A stretch of 64,000 nt of DNA, from positions 1 through 64,000 of the forward strand of contig OZ244581.1 of NCBI GenBank assembly GCA_965217935.1, read 5' to 3'. Source of the stretch: JBBROS01 sp965217935. Lineage in GTDB: Bacteria > Pseudomonadota > Alphaproteobacteria > Acetobacterales > Acetobacteraceae. The position numbers and the translations under genes are program-made. Under the pieces are notes generated by a model. It ran no database searches, had not been told where the DNA came from, and worked only from the letters and a program-made list of their open reading frames with translations. Within the stretch, counting starts at the first letter, position 1; each line of letters begins with the position of its first letter. Shown here one piece after another: positions 14,469 through 23,342 of the stretch.

Positions 14469-15775
14469 TGGGCGTCGCCGAGATCTCCATCCTGCTCGTC
14501 GCCGTCCTGTTCACCGCACTCGCCTGCGGCCTTTGGGTGTCGCTGGCGCTCACGCTCACCGCGCTGGCCGCGCTGCTCACCCGCCCTGCGCTGCCCGACG
14601 CCAAGATCCTCGCCACGACCTTCTGGTCCGCCTCCACCTCGTGGGACCTCACCGCGCTGCCGATGTTCATCTGGATGGGGGAGATCCTGTTCCGCTCGCG
14701 GCTGTCCGAGGATTTGTTCGCGGGCCTCGCGCCGTTGATGCGGCGGCTTCCCGGGCGGCTGGTCCACGTCAACATCGTCGGCTGCGCCCTCTTCGCCGCC
14801 ATCTCCGGCTCATCGGCCGCCACCACCCAGACCGTCGGCAAGATCTCGCTGCCCGAGTTACGGCGCCGCGGCTACGGCCAGAGCATCGCCGTGGGATCAC
14901 TGGCCGGAGCCGGCACCTTGGGCCTGCTAATCCCGCCATCCATCATCCTCATCGTCTACGGCGCGGCGGTCGAGGAATCGATCGCCCGGCTGTTCATCGC
15001 CGGCGTCGTTCCCGGCATCCTGCTGGCGGTCCTGTTCATGGGCTACGTCGCCCTCGCCGCCACCCTGAAGCCGTCGCTCATGCCGCCCGCCGCCGACGTG
15101 ATCGCCGAGGACAGCAGGCTCCGCTCCGTCGCCCGCATCGCCCCGGTCATCCTGCTCATCGCCGGCGTCATCGGCTCCATCTACGGCGGCCTCGCCTCGC
15201 CTACCGAGGCGGCCGTGATCGGCGTCGTCCTTGCCCTCGTCCTTGCCCGCGCCCAGAGCGCGCTGACCTGGCAGAGCTTCCGCGAGGGCCTCATGGCCGC
15301 GACCCGGGTGTCCGCCATGATCGCCTTCATCCTGGCGGGGGCGGCCGTGGTGACGACGGCGATGGGCTTCACCGGCCTGCCCCGCGCGCTCGCCGCCTGG
15401 ATCGGCTCGCTCGGCCTCTCGCCGTTCGCGCTGCTGGCGGCGCTCACCGTGTTCTACATGGTTCTGGGCTGCTTCCTCGACGGCATCTCGATGGTGGTGC
15501 TGACCACGTCGGTGATCATGCCGCTGGTGACGCAGGCAGGCTTCGACCTGGTGTGGTTCGGCATCTACCTCGTCATCGTGGTCGAGATGGCGCAGATCAC
15601 GCCGCCGGTCGGCTTCAACCTGTTCGTCATCCAGGGCCTGACCGGGCTGGACATCTTCCGCATCGCCGCCGCGACGGCGCCGTTCTTCGCTATTCTTTTA
15701 CTGATGGCGCTGCTGCTCGCGCTGTTTCCGGGCATCGCGCTGTTTTTGCCGCGAACGATGTTCTCGGGCGGTTGA
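14468..15775 (+). CDS. dctM: TRAP transporter large membrane subunit DctM
   Basis: A 435-residue protein of 11-12 transmembrane helices forming the transport channel. Conserved DctM features are visible: FIWMGEILFRSRLSEDLFAG near the N-terminus, GCALFAAISGSSAATTQTVG (the SGSS hairpin), GAGTLGLLIPPSIILIVYGA, the central SIYGGLASPTEAAVIGVVLA, and near the end MAQITPPVGFNLFVIQGLTG. The ATG at 14468 overlaps the dctQ stop and is preferred to the TTG three bases earlier. It is intact and of normal length. The substrate cannot be told from sequence. Confidence 0.9.
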   Translation: MGVAEISILLVAVLFTALACGLWVSLALTLTALAALLTRPALPDAKILATTFWSASTSWDLTALPMFIWMGEILFRSRLSEDLFAGLAPLMRRLPGRLVHVNIVGCALFAAISGSSAATTQTVGKISLPELRRRGYGQSIAVGSLAGAGTLGLLIPPSIILIVYGAAVEESIARLFIAGVVPGILLAVLFMGYVALAATLKPSLMPPAADVIAEDSRLRSVARIAPVILLIAGVIGSIYGGLASPTEAAVIGVVLALVLARAQSALTWQSFREGLMAATRVSAMIAFILAGAAVVTTAMGFTGLPRALAAWIGSLGLSPFALLAALTVFYMVLGCFLDGISMVVLTTSVIMPLVTQAGFDLVWFGIYLVIVVEMAQITPPVGFNLFVIQGLTGLDIFRIAAATAPFFAILLLMALLLALFPGIALFLPRTMFSGG

Positions 15776-15824
15776 TGCCGGGGGCGCCCTGGCATGTCCG
15801 GCGCCCGCGCCGATATGCCGCCTC

Positions 15825-16442
15825 ATGCAGCAGCTTCCCGGCCTTCCCGACGGCGCGTTCGACAAGATGGACCCGGCGCCGGACCCGGCGTTCTACGCCC
15901 AGCCCCGCTTCGTCACCCACATCGACGACGGGGCTATCGCCGCCGTCACCCAGCTCTACCGCCAGACCCTGCCCGAAGGCGGCGCCATCCTCGACCTGAT
16001 GAGCAGTTGGGTCAGCCACTTGCCGGACGACGTCGCCTACGCCCAGGTCGTCGGCCACGGCATGAACGCCGACGAACTCGCCGCCAATCCCCGCCTGTCG
16101 CGCTGGTTCGTGCAGGATCTGAACGCGGACCCGATCCTGCCCTTGCAGGCGGAGACATTCGGCGCCGCTTGCCTGTGCGTCTCCGTGCAATACCTGCAGC
16201 GCCCGGTCGAGGCGTTCCGCGAGGCCGCCCGCGTGCTCCGCCCCGGCGCGCCCTTCGTCGTCTCGTTCAGCAACCGCTGCTTCCCGACCAAGGCGGTCGC
16301 GGTCTGGCAAGCCTTGGGCGGCCCGGATCAGCAGCGCCTGGTCACGGCTTACATGCAAGCCGCCGGGTTCGGGGCGGTGCGCAAGTGGTCGCACGTGCCG
16401 CCGGGCGCGGACCCGATCTGGGTTGTCATCGGCGACCGCTAG
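15825..16442 (+). CDS. SAM-dependent methyltransferase-like protein
   Basis: A 205-residue protein with a class I methyltransferase layout. EGGAILDLMSSWVSHLPDDV sits where motif I is expected (the usual GxGxG is degenerate, D-L-M-S-S-W-V-S), VVGHGMNADELAANPRL follows, then QAETFGAACLCVSVQYLQRP (motif IV region) and REAARVLRPGAPFVVSFSNR. Relatives of this type are common next to unrelated genes and their substrate is unknown. It follows dctM by 49 bases and may be cotranscribed. Its stop codon is the first codon of the hairpin repeat at 16440. Confidence 0.75.
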   Translation: MQQLPGLPDGAFDKMDPAPDPAFYAQPRFVTHIDDGAIAAVTQLYRQTLPEGGAILDLMSSWVSHLPDDVAYAQVVGHGMNADELAANPRLSRWFVQDLNADPILPLQAETFGAACLCVSVQYLQRPVEAFREAARVLRPGAPFVVSFSNRCFPTKAVAVWQALGGPDQQRLVTAYMQAAGFGAVRKWSHVPPGADPIWVVIGDR

Positions 16443-16497
16443 ACTGCAATCGCCCTGACTGGAAAAGTCAGGGCGTCGATTGCCCGTCCAGATCAGG
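16440..16497. repeat. Intergenic hairpin repeat (element copy b)
   Basis: The sequence begins with the methyltransferase stop as TAGACTGCAATCGCCCTGAC, folds with GTCAGGGC after a short loop, and ends GCCCGTCCAGATCAGG. Over about 55 bases it is the inverted copy of 11971-12023. The two copies therefore bracket the DUF547/TRAP/methyltransferase block, each just after a terminal gene. Terminator function is likely but unproved. Confidence 0.7.
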
Positions 16498-16979
16498 GAC
16501 AGCACCGGGCATGAATGCGTTAAAGTGCTTGACCATCAAGGTGACCGGGGGCCTCCCTTTCCGTTCGACAACGTCCACGGCCTGCCATCCAGTCTTCTTG
16601 TACAATCCTTGAGCATTATTCGTGTAGAGCCAAGCGACCGGAAAGAGCGCCGAGCGTGCGGTCTCCTCCACGGCGGCAATGAGCCTGGCGGCGTAGCCAC
16701 GGCCACGCGCTTCGGGCGCCACGAACACGCCGGCCAGCCACGGGGTCAACTCGGGACGTTCATCGAGATCGTCCCGCACCAGACTGGCGGTTCCCACCGG
16801 TTGACCGTCTATCAGCAGCACGAATGCCTAGGGCGGACCGGACCGGGATGCCGACGCTGCAACCGCCTTCGTCGTGTGGTCCAGCGAATACCCGTCATCG
16901 CGCCAGAACGCGCGCCAGAGCCAACCCGCAACGATCGGGATGAGGTCTCTGGCCGGTCCGCGATCGCGACGATGGTCAT
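16468..16979 (-). pseudogene. GNAT-family N-acetyltransferase, broken
   Basis: The C-terminal part is a clear GNAT fold: GTASLVRDDLDERPELTPWL, VFVAPEARGRGYAARLIAAV (acetyl-CoA loop RGRGYA) and VAWLYTNNAQGLYKKTGW. The N-terminal part is also present (MTIVAIADRPE, then RDLIPIVAGWLWRAFWRDDG and SLDHTTKAVAASASRSGPP) but a 2-base insertion at about 16950 shifts the frame and a TAG at 16828-16830 stops translation in front of FVLLIDG. A 117-residue C-terminal piece could still be made from the ATG at 16821. It lies between the hairpin repeat and the IS701 element, which begins 36 bases beyond its start. Confidence 0.8.
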
Positions 16980-17018
16980 GGCACGCCTCGAGCCAGTTTA
17001 GCTTGCTTGCCAGGCTAG

Positions 17019-18404
17019 TGCTACAGCCGGGTTTCAACTGAATGTCCCCGTGTTCGTTTACGCCAGTGGGCGCGCTTGGATCGCTGCTGGTGGCGTCTGC
17101 GCCAGGTTGACCACCGCAGGGCGGCATCGGGCCTGGATGGTTGCTTGAGCACGATGGCTGAGATGAGCCGCCGGACCTCTGGAACTGTGAGCGGCAACAG
17201 GTCCGCTTGGAGGCTTGCCGGGTCCGCACCCCCCGGCAGCGCCCTGTTCGGCGCTGCGGCGGACCACGGCGAGGTAGGCCAGGGCCAGCATGGACAAGGT
17301 GACGTGGCGGCGCCACCCGACCCAGGAGCGCCTCCCAGCTTCGCTGAACCGGCATACTGGTCCAGGCCGACTTCGCCCTTGGCCTGCTCGAACAGGCTCT
17401 CAATGGACCAGCGCGTGCCCGCGACGCGCACCAGTTCGGCCAGCGCGGTGTCCTGGGGCGCATGGGTCAGGTAGAACGCGGCCTCCTCGGGATCAGCAAT
17501 GCTGCGCCGGACCAGGAGCGCACAGGCAAAGCCCGGCGCCCCGCCGTTGTAAGGCAGGTGCGCCCAGTCGTATAGCCGCGGTCCCTTGGCGCCGTCGCCT
17601 GCGCTGAGTCGCTGCCACGCCGCGTCCGGCAGCCCCTCGATCCAGGTCGTGACCGGGCGCATGGCCAGGCGCTGGCCAGACGTGACCGCCAGCACGTGAG
17701 CGCGCCGGCGCCGCTCCGCCCACCGGCGGATGGCGCTGTCCGCCCCATACACGCTGTCGCCAGCGACCCAGGAGAAGGGCACGCCTGCCACGCGGGCGTG
17801 TTCCAGCATCGCCAGGCCCTGCTTGGGCTTGGTCACACGCTCCACGTCAGCCGGGATGCGCGCCTCGCGGCACCGCGCGTCGTCCCCGGCCCACTCCTTG
17901 GGCACGTAAAGCGCTCGGTCAATCAGGGCGCGGCCGTGCCGCCCTGCGTCGCCCAGGAACACGCCCACTTGCGCGGTCTCGATGCGGCCCGCGGTTCCCG
18001 TATACTGCCGCTGGACGCCAGCCGACTTCGTCCCTTTCTTCAGGAAGCCGGTCTCGTCCAGAACCAGCACCGCTCCAGGGTCGGCCAGGCGCTCCGCCAC
18101 GTAGGCTTGCAAGTCGTCGCGCACCGCCTCCGCGTCCCAGCGCGCGCGGCTCAGGAACTCCTGCACCCCGTCCGGCGTCGCGTCGCCAGCCACCTCGGCC
18201 AACTGCCAGCCGTTCTTGCGCTCAACCGGAGCCAGCAGCCCGCGCAGATAAGCGCCTGCCCGACGCCGCGGCTCGGCACGCCCGAAGCGCGGCGCAATCC
18301 GCCCAGCAACCTCATCCAAACCCGCAGCCCACCCGCAAACATCCCGTTTCGTCGTCATTCCACCCGCCTCCGGACAGACACAACGCTCAACTACGGCTGT
18401 AGTA
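17019..18404 (-). mobile_element. IS701-family insertion sequence
   Basis: A 1386-bp element with ends TGCTACAGCCG and TACTACAGCCG (read inward), flanked by CTAG at 17015-17018 and 18405-18408. IS701 elements target YTAR-type tetranucleotides, so CTAG is the expected duplication. The transposase stop codon lies inside the left terminal repeat, two bases from the tip. The transposase is internally damaged (see that entry), so this copy may only move in trans. Confidence 0.85.
17021..18358 (-). pseudogene. IS701-family transposase with an internally shifted segment
   Basis: A 445-codon open frame. The N-terminal half is normal: LDEVAGRIAPRFGRAEPRRR, VLVLDETGFLKKGTKSAG (first aspartate), WVAGDSVYGADSAIRRW (second aspartate), GTRWSIESLFEQAKGEVGLD (glutamate). 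After DQYAGS the frame no longer makes family sequence; the expected RRHVTLSMLALAYLAVVRRS is in another frame at about 17230-17310. The right frame returns at ADPASLQADLLPLTVPEVRR. So at least two compensating indels scramble about 45 residues while leaving the ORF open. A length check alone would call this intact. Activity is doubtful. Confidence 0.75.
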
Positions 18405-18408
18405 CTAG

Positions 18409-18749
18409 ACCTGCTCACGCTATCGTCTCGGAATCCTGAAAGCAACCCATGTGAGACGTGGAAAGTGTCTCGCGCGATTGCCTTGCTGGGGTATTCATTG
18501 CAGACTATCCGGTCTCGGCCGACCATAAGAATTAGCGTCCACCGTCTTCGCGTAAAGCACTACCCCGCCATCAGTTTGTGCAACGGACATGTGCACCAGC
18601 TCAGTCCTTGCTTTGGCAGAGCGGCTGCTCCGTTCCATAAGTCCTAAATTTCGCAACACCCGACGCCTGACAGACAAACCGGGCACTTTCGTTGTTGCAA
18701 ATGTCGCTCGCATAAGCCAATCGTTTTGCGACGACATTCGCAAGGGTTC
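18409..18749. promoter_or_regulatory. Resolvase upstream region with a res-like palindrome
   Basis: The 340 bases before the resolvase hold no gene. TTGCGACGACATTCGCAA at 18726-18743 is a near-palindrome ending seven bases before the resolvase start, and a related TTGCAAATGTCGCTCGCA lies at about 18694-18711. Such dyads are typical of resolvase-binding res subsites. At 18508-18540 the sequence GTCTCGGCCGACCATAAG resembles the start of the resolvase gene itself (GTCTCGACCGACGATCAG at 18770), a possible decayed duplicate. Confidence 0.5.
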
Positions 18750-19334
18750 ATGCTCACTGGATACGCTCGGGTCTCGACCGACGATCAGGATCTCCGCCTT
18801 CAGCGGGCCGCGCTGAAGGAAGCCGGATGCAAGCGGGTCTACGAGGAGAGGATCTCGGGTGCCCGGCGGGACCGGCCGCAGCTGGCCCGCATGCTCGACC
18901 AGGTCCGGGAAGAGGATGTCGTCGTAGTGACCCGCCTCGATCGCCTGGCTCGCTCTACCCGCGATCTCCTCGACGTTGCCGAGCAGCTCAAGGACGCCGG
19001 TGCCGGCCTGCGCAGTCTGGGCGAGCCTTGGGCTGACACCACGTCCCCAGCTGGGCGCATGGTGCTGACGGTGTTCGCCGGCATCGCTGAGTTTGAGCGC
19101 GCGCTGATCCACCAGCGAACCAGCTCCGGCCGAATCGCCGCCATGCAGCGGGGCGTGCGCTTCGGCCGGCCGGCGAAGCTGGAACCCGATCAGGTCGCCT
19201 TGGCCCATCGCTTGATGGGGGAGGGTACACCGGTGCGCGCAATCGCCCGCATGCTCAATGTCCATGCGGCAACCGTCTACAGGGCGATGGCGGCCTCGTC
19301 GTCTGACGAAGCAGAGCCATCAGCCCGAGCCTGA
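18750..19334 (+). CDS. Serine site-specific recombinase (resolvase/invertase)
   Basis: A 194-residue small serine recombinase. The catalytic serine is in GYARVSTDDQDLRLQ (residue 9 or so), the active-site arginines in DVVVVTRLDRLARSTRDLL, then the long E helix FAGIAEFERALIHQRTSSGR and a C-terminal HTH (DQVALAHRLMGEGTPVRAIA, RMLNVHAATVYRAM). All the catalytic residues I can identify are present, so it should cut and rejoin DNA. The ATG at 18750 follows the res-like palindrome. It is not close to an intact transposase, so it may be a stranded transposon or plasmid resolvase. Its last 15 bases overlap the convergent antitoxin gene. Confidence 0.88.
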   Translation: MLTGYARVSTDDQDLRLQRAALKEAGCKRVYEERISGARRDRPQLARMLDQVREEDVVVVTRLDRLARSTRDLLDVAEQLKDAGAGLRSLGEPWADTTSPAGRMVLTVFAGIAEFERALIHQRTSSGRIAAMQRGVRFGRPAKLEPDQVALAHRLMGEGTPVRAIARMLNVHAATVYRAMAASSSDEAEPSARA

Positions 19335-19583
19335 ACCAGGGTGCTCATCACCGGCGTCTGGTTTCCGGTCTGGCGCGCGTGCCAGGAATGCGTGCAGATC
19401 CTCGGGCTTCGCGTCACCTGCCCGCTGGCGGAAGAAGTCAGCCGCTGTTTCCACGGCGCCCACCTTCTGAGCGACGGCCGACGCGATCCACTGGTTCAGC
19501 GACACGCCATCTTTCTTGGCAAGCCGTGCCGCCGCGGTCTTGATCGAGGTCGGCAGCTTGAGCGGGTAGGTGGCCTTGCTCAT
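19320..19583 (-). CDS. RHH-type antitoxin of a PIN toxin pair
   Basis: An 87-residue protein. TYPLKLPTSIKTAAARLAKK and DGVSLNQWIASAVAQKVGAV form the strand-helix-helix of an Arc/HicB-type ribbon-helix-helix repressor. The C-terminal tail (AKPEDLHAFLARAPDRK) is charged and probably folds on the toxin. Its ATG overlaps the stop of the PIN-domain gene (TAATG), so the pair is translated together in toxin-first order. It likely represses its own promoter upstream of the PIN gene. Confidence 0.78.
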   Translation of the reverse strand: MSKATYPLKLPTSIKTAAARLAKKDGVSLNQWIASAVAQKVGAVETAADFFRQRAGDAKPEDLHAFLARAPDRKPDAGDEHPGSGSG

Positions 19584-20005
19584 TACCGTATCCTCCGGAG
19601 CAGATCGGCCGGCGACATCGCCAACAAGCCGAACCTGGGCGCGGCAGAAGCAAAATCAGCCAAGTTGTGCGTGACCAGAGCATCGGCATGGCCGTTTACG
19701 GCCGCTTCCAGGACCATCTCGTCGTCTGGGTCGGAAAGCTGTGGCCGCCAGGCGAAGCGCACGTCCACCGGCTCGATGGTGGCCGCAAGCGCCGCAAGGA
19801 CGTCATCCACGTCGGCCAAGCTCAAACCCGTAACCGTGCGCTGCTCCGGTCGCTTCAGCACGTCCTCGTACTCCAAGAATAACGCTGGCGTGGCCAGCGG
19901 CACGATCCTCCGCGATGCAACCAGCGCCACCACGGCATTCGCGGCACCGTGCCTGCTGCGGAATGCGGACACCACCACAGAGCTGTCCAACACCACACGC
20001 CGCAT
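19583..20005 (-). CDS. PIN-domain toxin (COG1569-type RNase)
   Basis: A 140-residue PIN-fold nuclease, probably a toxin that cuts RNA. The acidic residues are in RRVVLDSSVVVSAFRSRHG (first Asp), LFLEYEDVLKRPEQ (Glu), SDPDDEMVLEAAVNGHADAL (Asp-Asp-Glu) and VTHNLADFASA (Asp). The start at 20005 is preferred to 20023 because family homology begins at MRRVVLDSS. Toxin comes before antitoxin, unlike vapBC. The other PIN gene in this window (54661) is of a different subgroup. The 19.9-20.3 kb flank upstream shows no gene. Confidence 0.82.
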   Translation of the reverse strand: MRRVVLDSSVVVSAFRSRHGAANAVVALVASRRIVPLATPALFLEYEDVLKRPEQRTVTGLSLADVDDVLAALAATIEPVDVRFAWRPQLSDPDDEMVLEAAVNGHADALVTHNLADFASAAPRFGLLAMSPADLLRRIR

Positions 20006-20299
20006 GGCAATAGGTAAGCACATCCCATGAGATGTGTCGATATTTGAAGGGTGGTGTCTTGTTGGAGTTCTTCTCGGGCATCCGAGACTCCGCCGGAGGC
20101 GGGTCTAGAACCTTCCGAGACAGACGGCCATAAAACCTCCTGTTTACAGAGACTTAGCAGAGGCAATAGTTCCAGTTGCCAGGTGACAAAGATGATAGTG
20201 GTTGCCTCGTGCTGCCGTTTGATGGCCGAAAAGCCCAGTCCGTGGCTTTTTGGACTGTCTCATTGCCGGCGTCTCACCGGGTATAGGCAAACGGGACAG

Positions 20300-21066
20300 G
20301 TATCGGCGCCGACGCCGCAGGCAGCGCCGGCCGTGGCGCTCAGGCCCGTGCCGGCGCCGCACGCCGACCAGGCGGCCGAGATCGCGCGTTTGAGGCGCGA
20401 AGCGGAGCGGCTGCGCATGGAACGCGACATCCTCAAAAAGAGGATCGCCAACTTTGCGAAGCCGTCACGATGAGGTTCCGGGTCATCGACCAGCACCCTG
20501 GCTGCTGGAGCGGCAGTTCGTGGCCAGCAAGCCGAACCAGGTCTGGCTAGTGGATTTGACGTATGTATCAACGGGCCAGGGCGAAGCAGCCAAAGGTTCC
20601 ACGCATGCCGTGCGTGGAATGGCTGCGGAGGGTGGCTCTACTTGGCCGCCATCATGGACCTGCACACCCGCAAGGTAGTCGGCTGGTCCATGCGCGACCA
20701 CCTACGCGCCAAGCTGGCCACGTCGGCGCTGATGATGGCCATCCAGCGCCAGCATCCCGCGCCGGGGCTGATCCAACACTCGGATCGCAGCGTCCAATAT
20801 GCCTGCACGAACTACCAGGAGGTGCTGACAGGGGCAGGCATCACGCCGTCGATGAGCCGGCGGGGCAACGCGCTGGACAACGCGCCCATGAAAAGCTTCT
20901 TCCACATGCTGAAAACAGAGTTGGTCCATCACCAGGCCTACGCCACTCACGACGAGGCCGGGCGCGACCTGTTCGCCTACATGGAATGCTTTTACAACCG
21001 GGAAAGGCTGCACTACTGGACGGGGCTACCAAACGCCCGATGAGGCAGAACGACGCGCACAAAGCA
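20300..21066 (+). pseudogene. IS3-family element remnant (orfA fragment plus broken orfB)
   Basis: The first part is the tail of an IS3-group OrfA (ADQAAEIARLRREAERLRME, RDILKKRIANFA). OrfB starts MRFRVIDQHP, but most of its N-terminal HTH region is deleted; it resumes at ERQFVASKPNQVWLVDLTYV (first catalytic Asp) and, in another frame, IMDLHTRKVVGWSMRDHLRA, SDRSVQYACTNYQEVL (second Asp), SRRGNALDNAPMKSFFHMLK (Glu region). The break between the two frames contains a 51-bp palindromic insertion at 20582-20632. No terminal repeats are recognisable. It cannot encode a working transposase. Confidence 0.85.
20582..20632. repeat. 51-bp palindromic insertion inside the IS3 transposase relic
   Basis: Nested arms GCAGCCA/TGGCTGC (20586-20592, 20620-20626) and TTCCACGCA/TGCGTGGAA (20597-20605, 20611-20619) make a strong hairpin. 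The insertion interrupts the conserved transposase motif between TYVSTG and WLYLAAIMD and is flanked by AGGG on both sides (20578-20581 and 20629-20632). Its length is a multiple of three and it stays open in the transposase frame. Confidence 0.55.
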
Positions 21067-21356
21067 TAGCGTGACTACTCTACGGAAACGAGGGAGGATC
21101 ATCGTCCAGCAGGCCGGACAGGTTGACCAAATCGGATACAGCCATAAACGCCAGAGCTCCTCAAATGGAAACGGGCGACCGATCATCCCGCCGCTTTCAT
21201 CACATCAGAAGCTCGCCGGAACCACCTTGTCTACATACGAACAACCATTCTCTGACAGAGAACAGCTTCTCCCTTGACTCACCAATCCGGCAACATCATC
21301 GGATAGGCAAGGCCACCGCGGCAGATGGCGGAGGCATTGCAGGAGAGGCAAGAAGC
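21067..21356 (+). other. Upstream region of the catabolic operon
   Basis: No gene and no convincing -35/-10 pair or operator found. It separates the IS3 relic from the first catabolic gene, so the promoter of the FAH-dioxygenase-hydroxylase operon should be here. GGAGAGGCAAGAAGC just before 21357 is the ribosome site of the first gene. Confidence 0.35.
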
Positions 21357-22235
21357 ATGCGTTTCGCAGCGTATAAACAAAACGGCGCCGAAGGATTGGC
21401 CGTCGCCAAGAGCGACGGACCGTTCCGCGGCTACTCGGTCGGCGACGGCAAGTATCCCGGAAGCCTGGCAAGCCTTGTCGCAGGCGGGGAAGAGCGGCTT
21501 CAGGCCGCGGGCCGTGAGCTGCTCAATGGCCCGGAGATCGATACCACCGCCGTTCAATGGCTGCCGCCGTTGCCCGCGCCGGGCAAGATCATCTGCATCG
21601 GCCTCAACTACGCCGACCATTCCGCCGAAAGCGGCTTCAAGCAGCCCGAGTACCCCTCGGTGTTCGCCCGCTTCTCATCCAGCCTGATCGGCCACGGCGC
21701 GCCCATTATCCGCCCCGGCGTGTCCAAGCAGCTCGACTTCGAGGGCGAGTTCGTCGCCGTGGTCGGCCGCGGCGGGCGTCATATCGCCAAGGGGGACGCG
21801 CTCAAGCACGTCATTGCCTACTCGCTGTTCAACGACGCCTCCATCCGCGACTACCAGTTCAAGTCGCCGCAATGGACCATGGGCAAGAACTTCGACGACA
21901 CCGGCCCCTTCGGCCCCTGGCTCGTCACCGCCGACGACCTGCCGCCCGGCTGCGCAGGCTTGCGGCTGCAAACGCGGCTGAACGGCGAGGTGGTGCAGAG
22001 CGCGTCCACCGACGACCTGGTGTTCGACGTGGCCACCCTGGTCTCCACCCTCAGCGAGGCGTTCACCCTCGACGCCGGCGACATCATCGTCAGCGGCACC
22101 CCCTCGGGCGTCGGCCTAGCGCGCAAGCCGCCACTATGGATGAAGCCCGGCGACACCTGCGAGGTGGAACTGGAAGGCATCGGCGTCCTCAGCAACCCTA
22201 TCGCCGACCAGACGGCGGCGGGCGGCACGTCCTGA
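21357..22235 (+). CDS. Fumarylacetoacetate hydrolase-family protein
   Basis: A 292-residue FAH-fold enzyme that would hydrolyse or isomerise an acylpyruvate or hydroxymuconate from ring cleavage. Metal and substrate motifs are present: KIICIGLNYADHSAESGF, SKQLDFEGEFVAVVGRGGRH (acidic metal ligands), FNDASIRDYQFKSPQWTMGK, and the lid IIVSGTPSGVGLARKPPLWM. Length is normal. The ATG at 21357 follows a GGAGAGG site; the open frame to 21123 has no homology. It is the first gene of an operon with an extradiol dioxygenase and an aromatic hydroxylase, so a step after ring opening is the natural role. The exact substrate is unknown. Confidence 0.88.
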   Translation: MRFAAYKQNGAEGLAVAKSDGPFRGYSVGDGKYPGSLASLVAGGEERLQAAGRELLNGPEIDTTAVQWLPPLPAPGKIICIGLNYADHSAESGFKQPEYPSVFARFSSSLIGHGAPIIRPGVSKQLDFEGEFVAVVGRGGRHIAKGDALKHVIAYSLFNDASIRDYQFKSPQWTMGKNFDDTGPFGPWLVTADDLPPGCAGLRLQTRLNGEVVQSASTDDLVFDVATLVSTLSEAFTLDAGDIIVSGTPSGVGLARKPPLWMKPGDTCEVELEGIGVLSNPIADQTAAGGTS

Positions 22236-22299
22236 AAATAACCTGGCGTTCGACTAAATACCGGATGATCGCAGGCAATGCGGCATATGGAGAGAAGCA

Positions 22300-23289
22300 A
22301 TGACTCAGATCGGCCACTACATCGCCCCGTCCCGCCGCCCGGACTCGCTGGGCGTGCACTCCATGGATTGCTTCAACATGGCAGTGCCGGACCTGGAGGA
22401 AGCGCGCAGCTTCTATAGCAAGTTCGGCCTCGACGTGCGCGAGGAAGGCAAGGGCCTCTCGCTCTACACCTTCGGCCACCCGCACCGCTGGGGCTCGCTC
22501 CACGAAGGCCCGAAGAAGTCGCTCGGCCATCTCTCCTTCGGCATCTTCGAGGACGACGTGCAGCGCTTCCGCGACCATCTGCAGCACGTGGGCGTCGAGC
22601 GCGTCGAGCCGCCGCCCGGCTTCGAGAGCAACGGCATCTGGTTCAAGGACTGCAACGGCCTGCCGGTCGAGCTGCGCGTGGCCGAGAAATCCTCGCCGGA
22701 CGCCAAGTCCACCGTCGAGCACGTGATCCGCGGACCAGGCGTGCGCAGCGCCCCGGCCCGCAGCGGATTGCCGCCGGTGCGGCCGCGGCGGCTCGCGCAC
22801 ATCCTGATCTTCGTGCGCGACATCGAGGAATCGATCAAGTTCTACAGCCGGGTGCTCGGGATGCGGCTGTCCGACGAATCGGGCGGCGTCGTCGCCTTCA
22901 TGCACGGCGTCCACGGCAGCGATCACCACATGGTCGCCTTCGCCAAATCCGAGGCGCCGGGCCTGCACCATTGCAGTTGGGACGTGCCATCCATCCAGGA
23001 CATCGGCCTGGGCGCTATGCACATGGCCGACAGCGGCTTCTCCCGCGGCTGGGGCCTCGGGCGGCACGTGCTCGGCTCCAACTACTTCCACTACGTCCGC
23101 GATCCTTGGGGCAGCTATTCGGAATACTCCAGCGACATCGACTACATCCCGGTCGACATGGACTGGAAGGGCGAGAAACACCCTCTCGAGGACAGCTTCT
23201 ACCTATGGGGGCCGGAGCCGCCGAAGGATTTCGCCTTCAATCACGAGGCGTCCGTGGCGCCGGAAATGCCTGCTGCCGCGGGAATCTGA
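22300..23289 (+). CDS. Two-domain extradiol ring-cleavage dioxygenase (VOC superfamily)
   Basis: A 329-residue protein with two glyoxalase/VOC domains, residues about 17-130 and 160-285. The catalytic C-terminal domain shows the 2-His-1-carboxylate iron site: His in RRLAHILIFVRDIEESIKFY, His in SEAPGLHHCSWDVPSIQDIG, and Glu in WGSYSEYSSDIDYIPV. This is the plan of type I extradiol enzymes such as catechol 2,3-dioxygenase and 2,3-dihydroxybiphenyl dioxygenase. It would open a catechol ring next to a hydroxyl group using oxygen and Fe(II). It lies between FAH-family and hydroxylase genes in the same direction, ribosome site GGAGAGAAG. Confidence 0.88.
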   Translation: MTQIGHYIAPSRRPDSLGVHSMDCFNMAVPDLEEARSFYSKFGLDVREEGKGLSLYTFGHPHRWGSLHEGPKKSLGHLSFGIFEDDVQRFRDHLQHVGVERVEPPPGFESNGIWFKDCNGLPVELRVAEKSSPDAKSTVEHVIRGPGVRSAPARSGLPPVRPRRLAHILIFVRDIEESIKFYSRVLGMRLSDESGGVVAFMHGVHGSDHHMVAFAKSEAPGLHHCSWDVPSIQDIGLGAMHMADSGFSRGWGLGRHVLGSNYFHYVRDPWGSYSEYSSDIDYIPVDMDWKGEKHPLEDSFYLWGPEPPKDFAFNHEASVAPEMPAAAGI

Positions 23290-23342
23290 CGTCCTGGGCG
23301 GCAGGGATAAGGAATAAGCAAAAACAATGAAGCGAGGAAGCA

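Noticed and set aside
18495..18647. Possible second resolvase start upstream of the resolvase at 18750
   Set aside because: Only about 30 bases resemble the gene start and no catalytic domain follows; it is mentioned as part of the upstream region, not as a gene.
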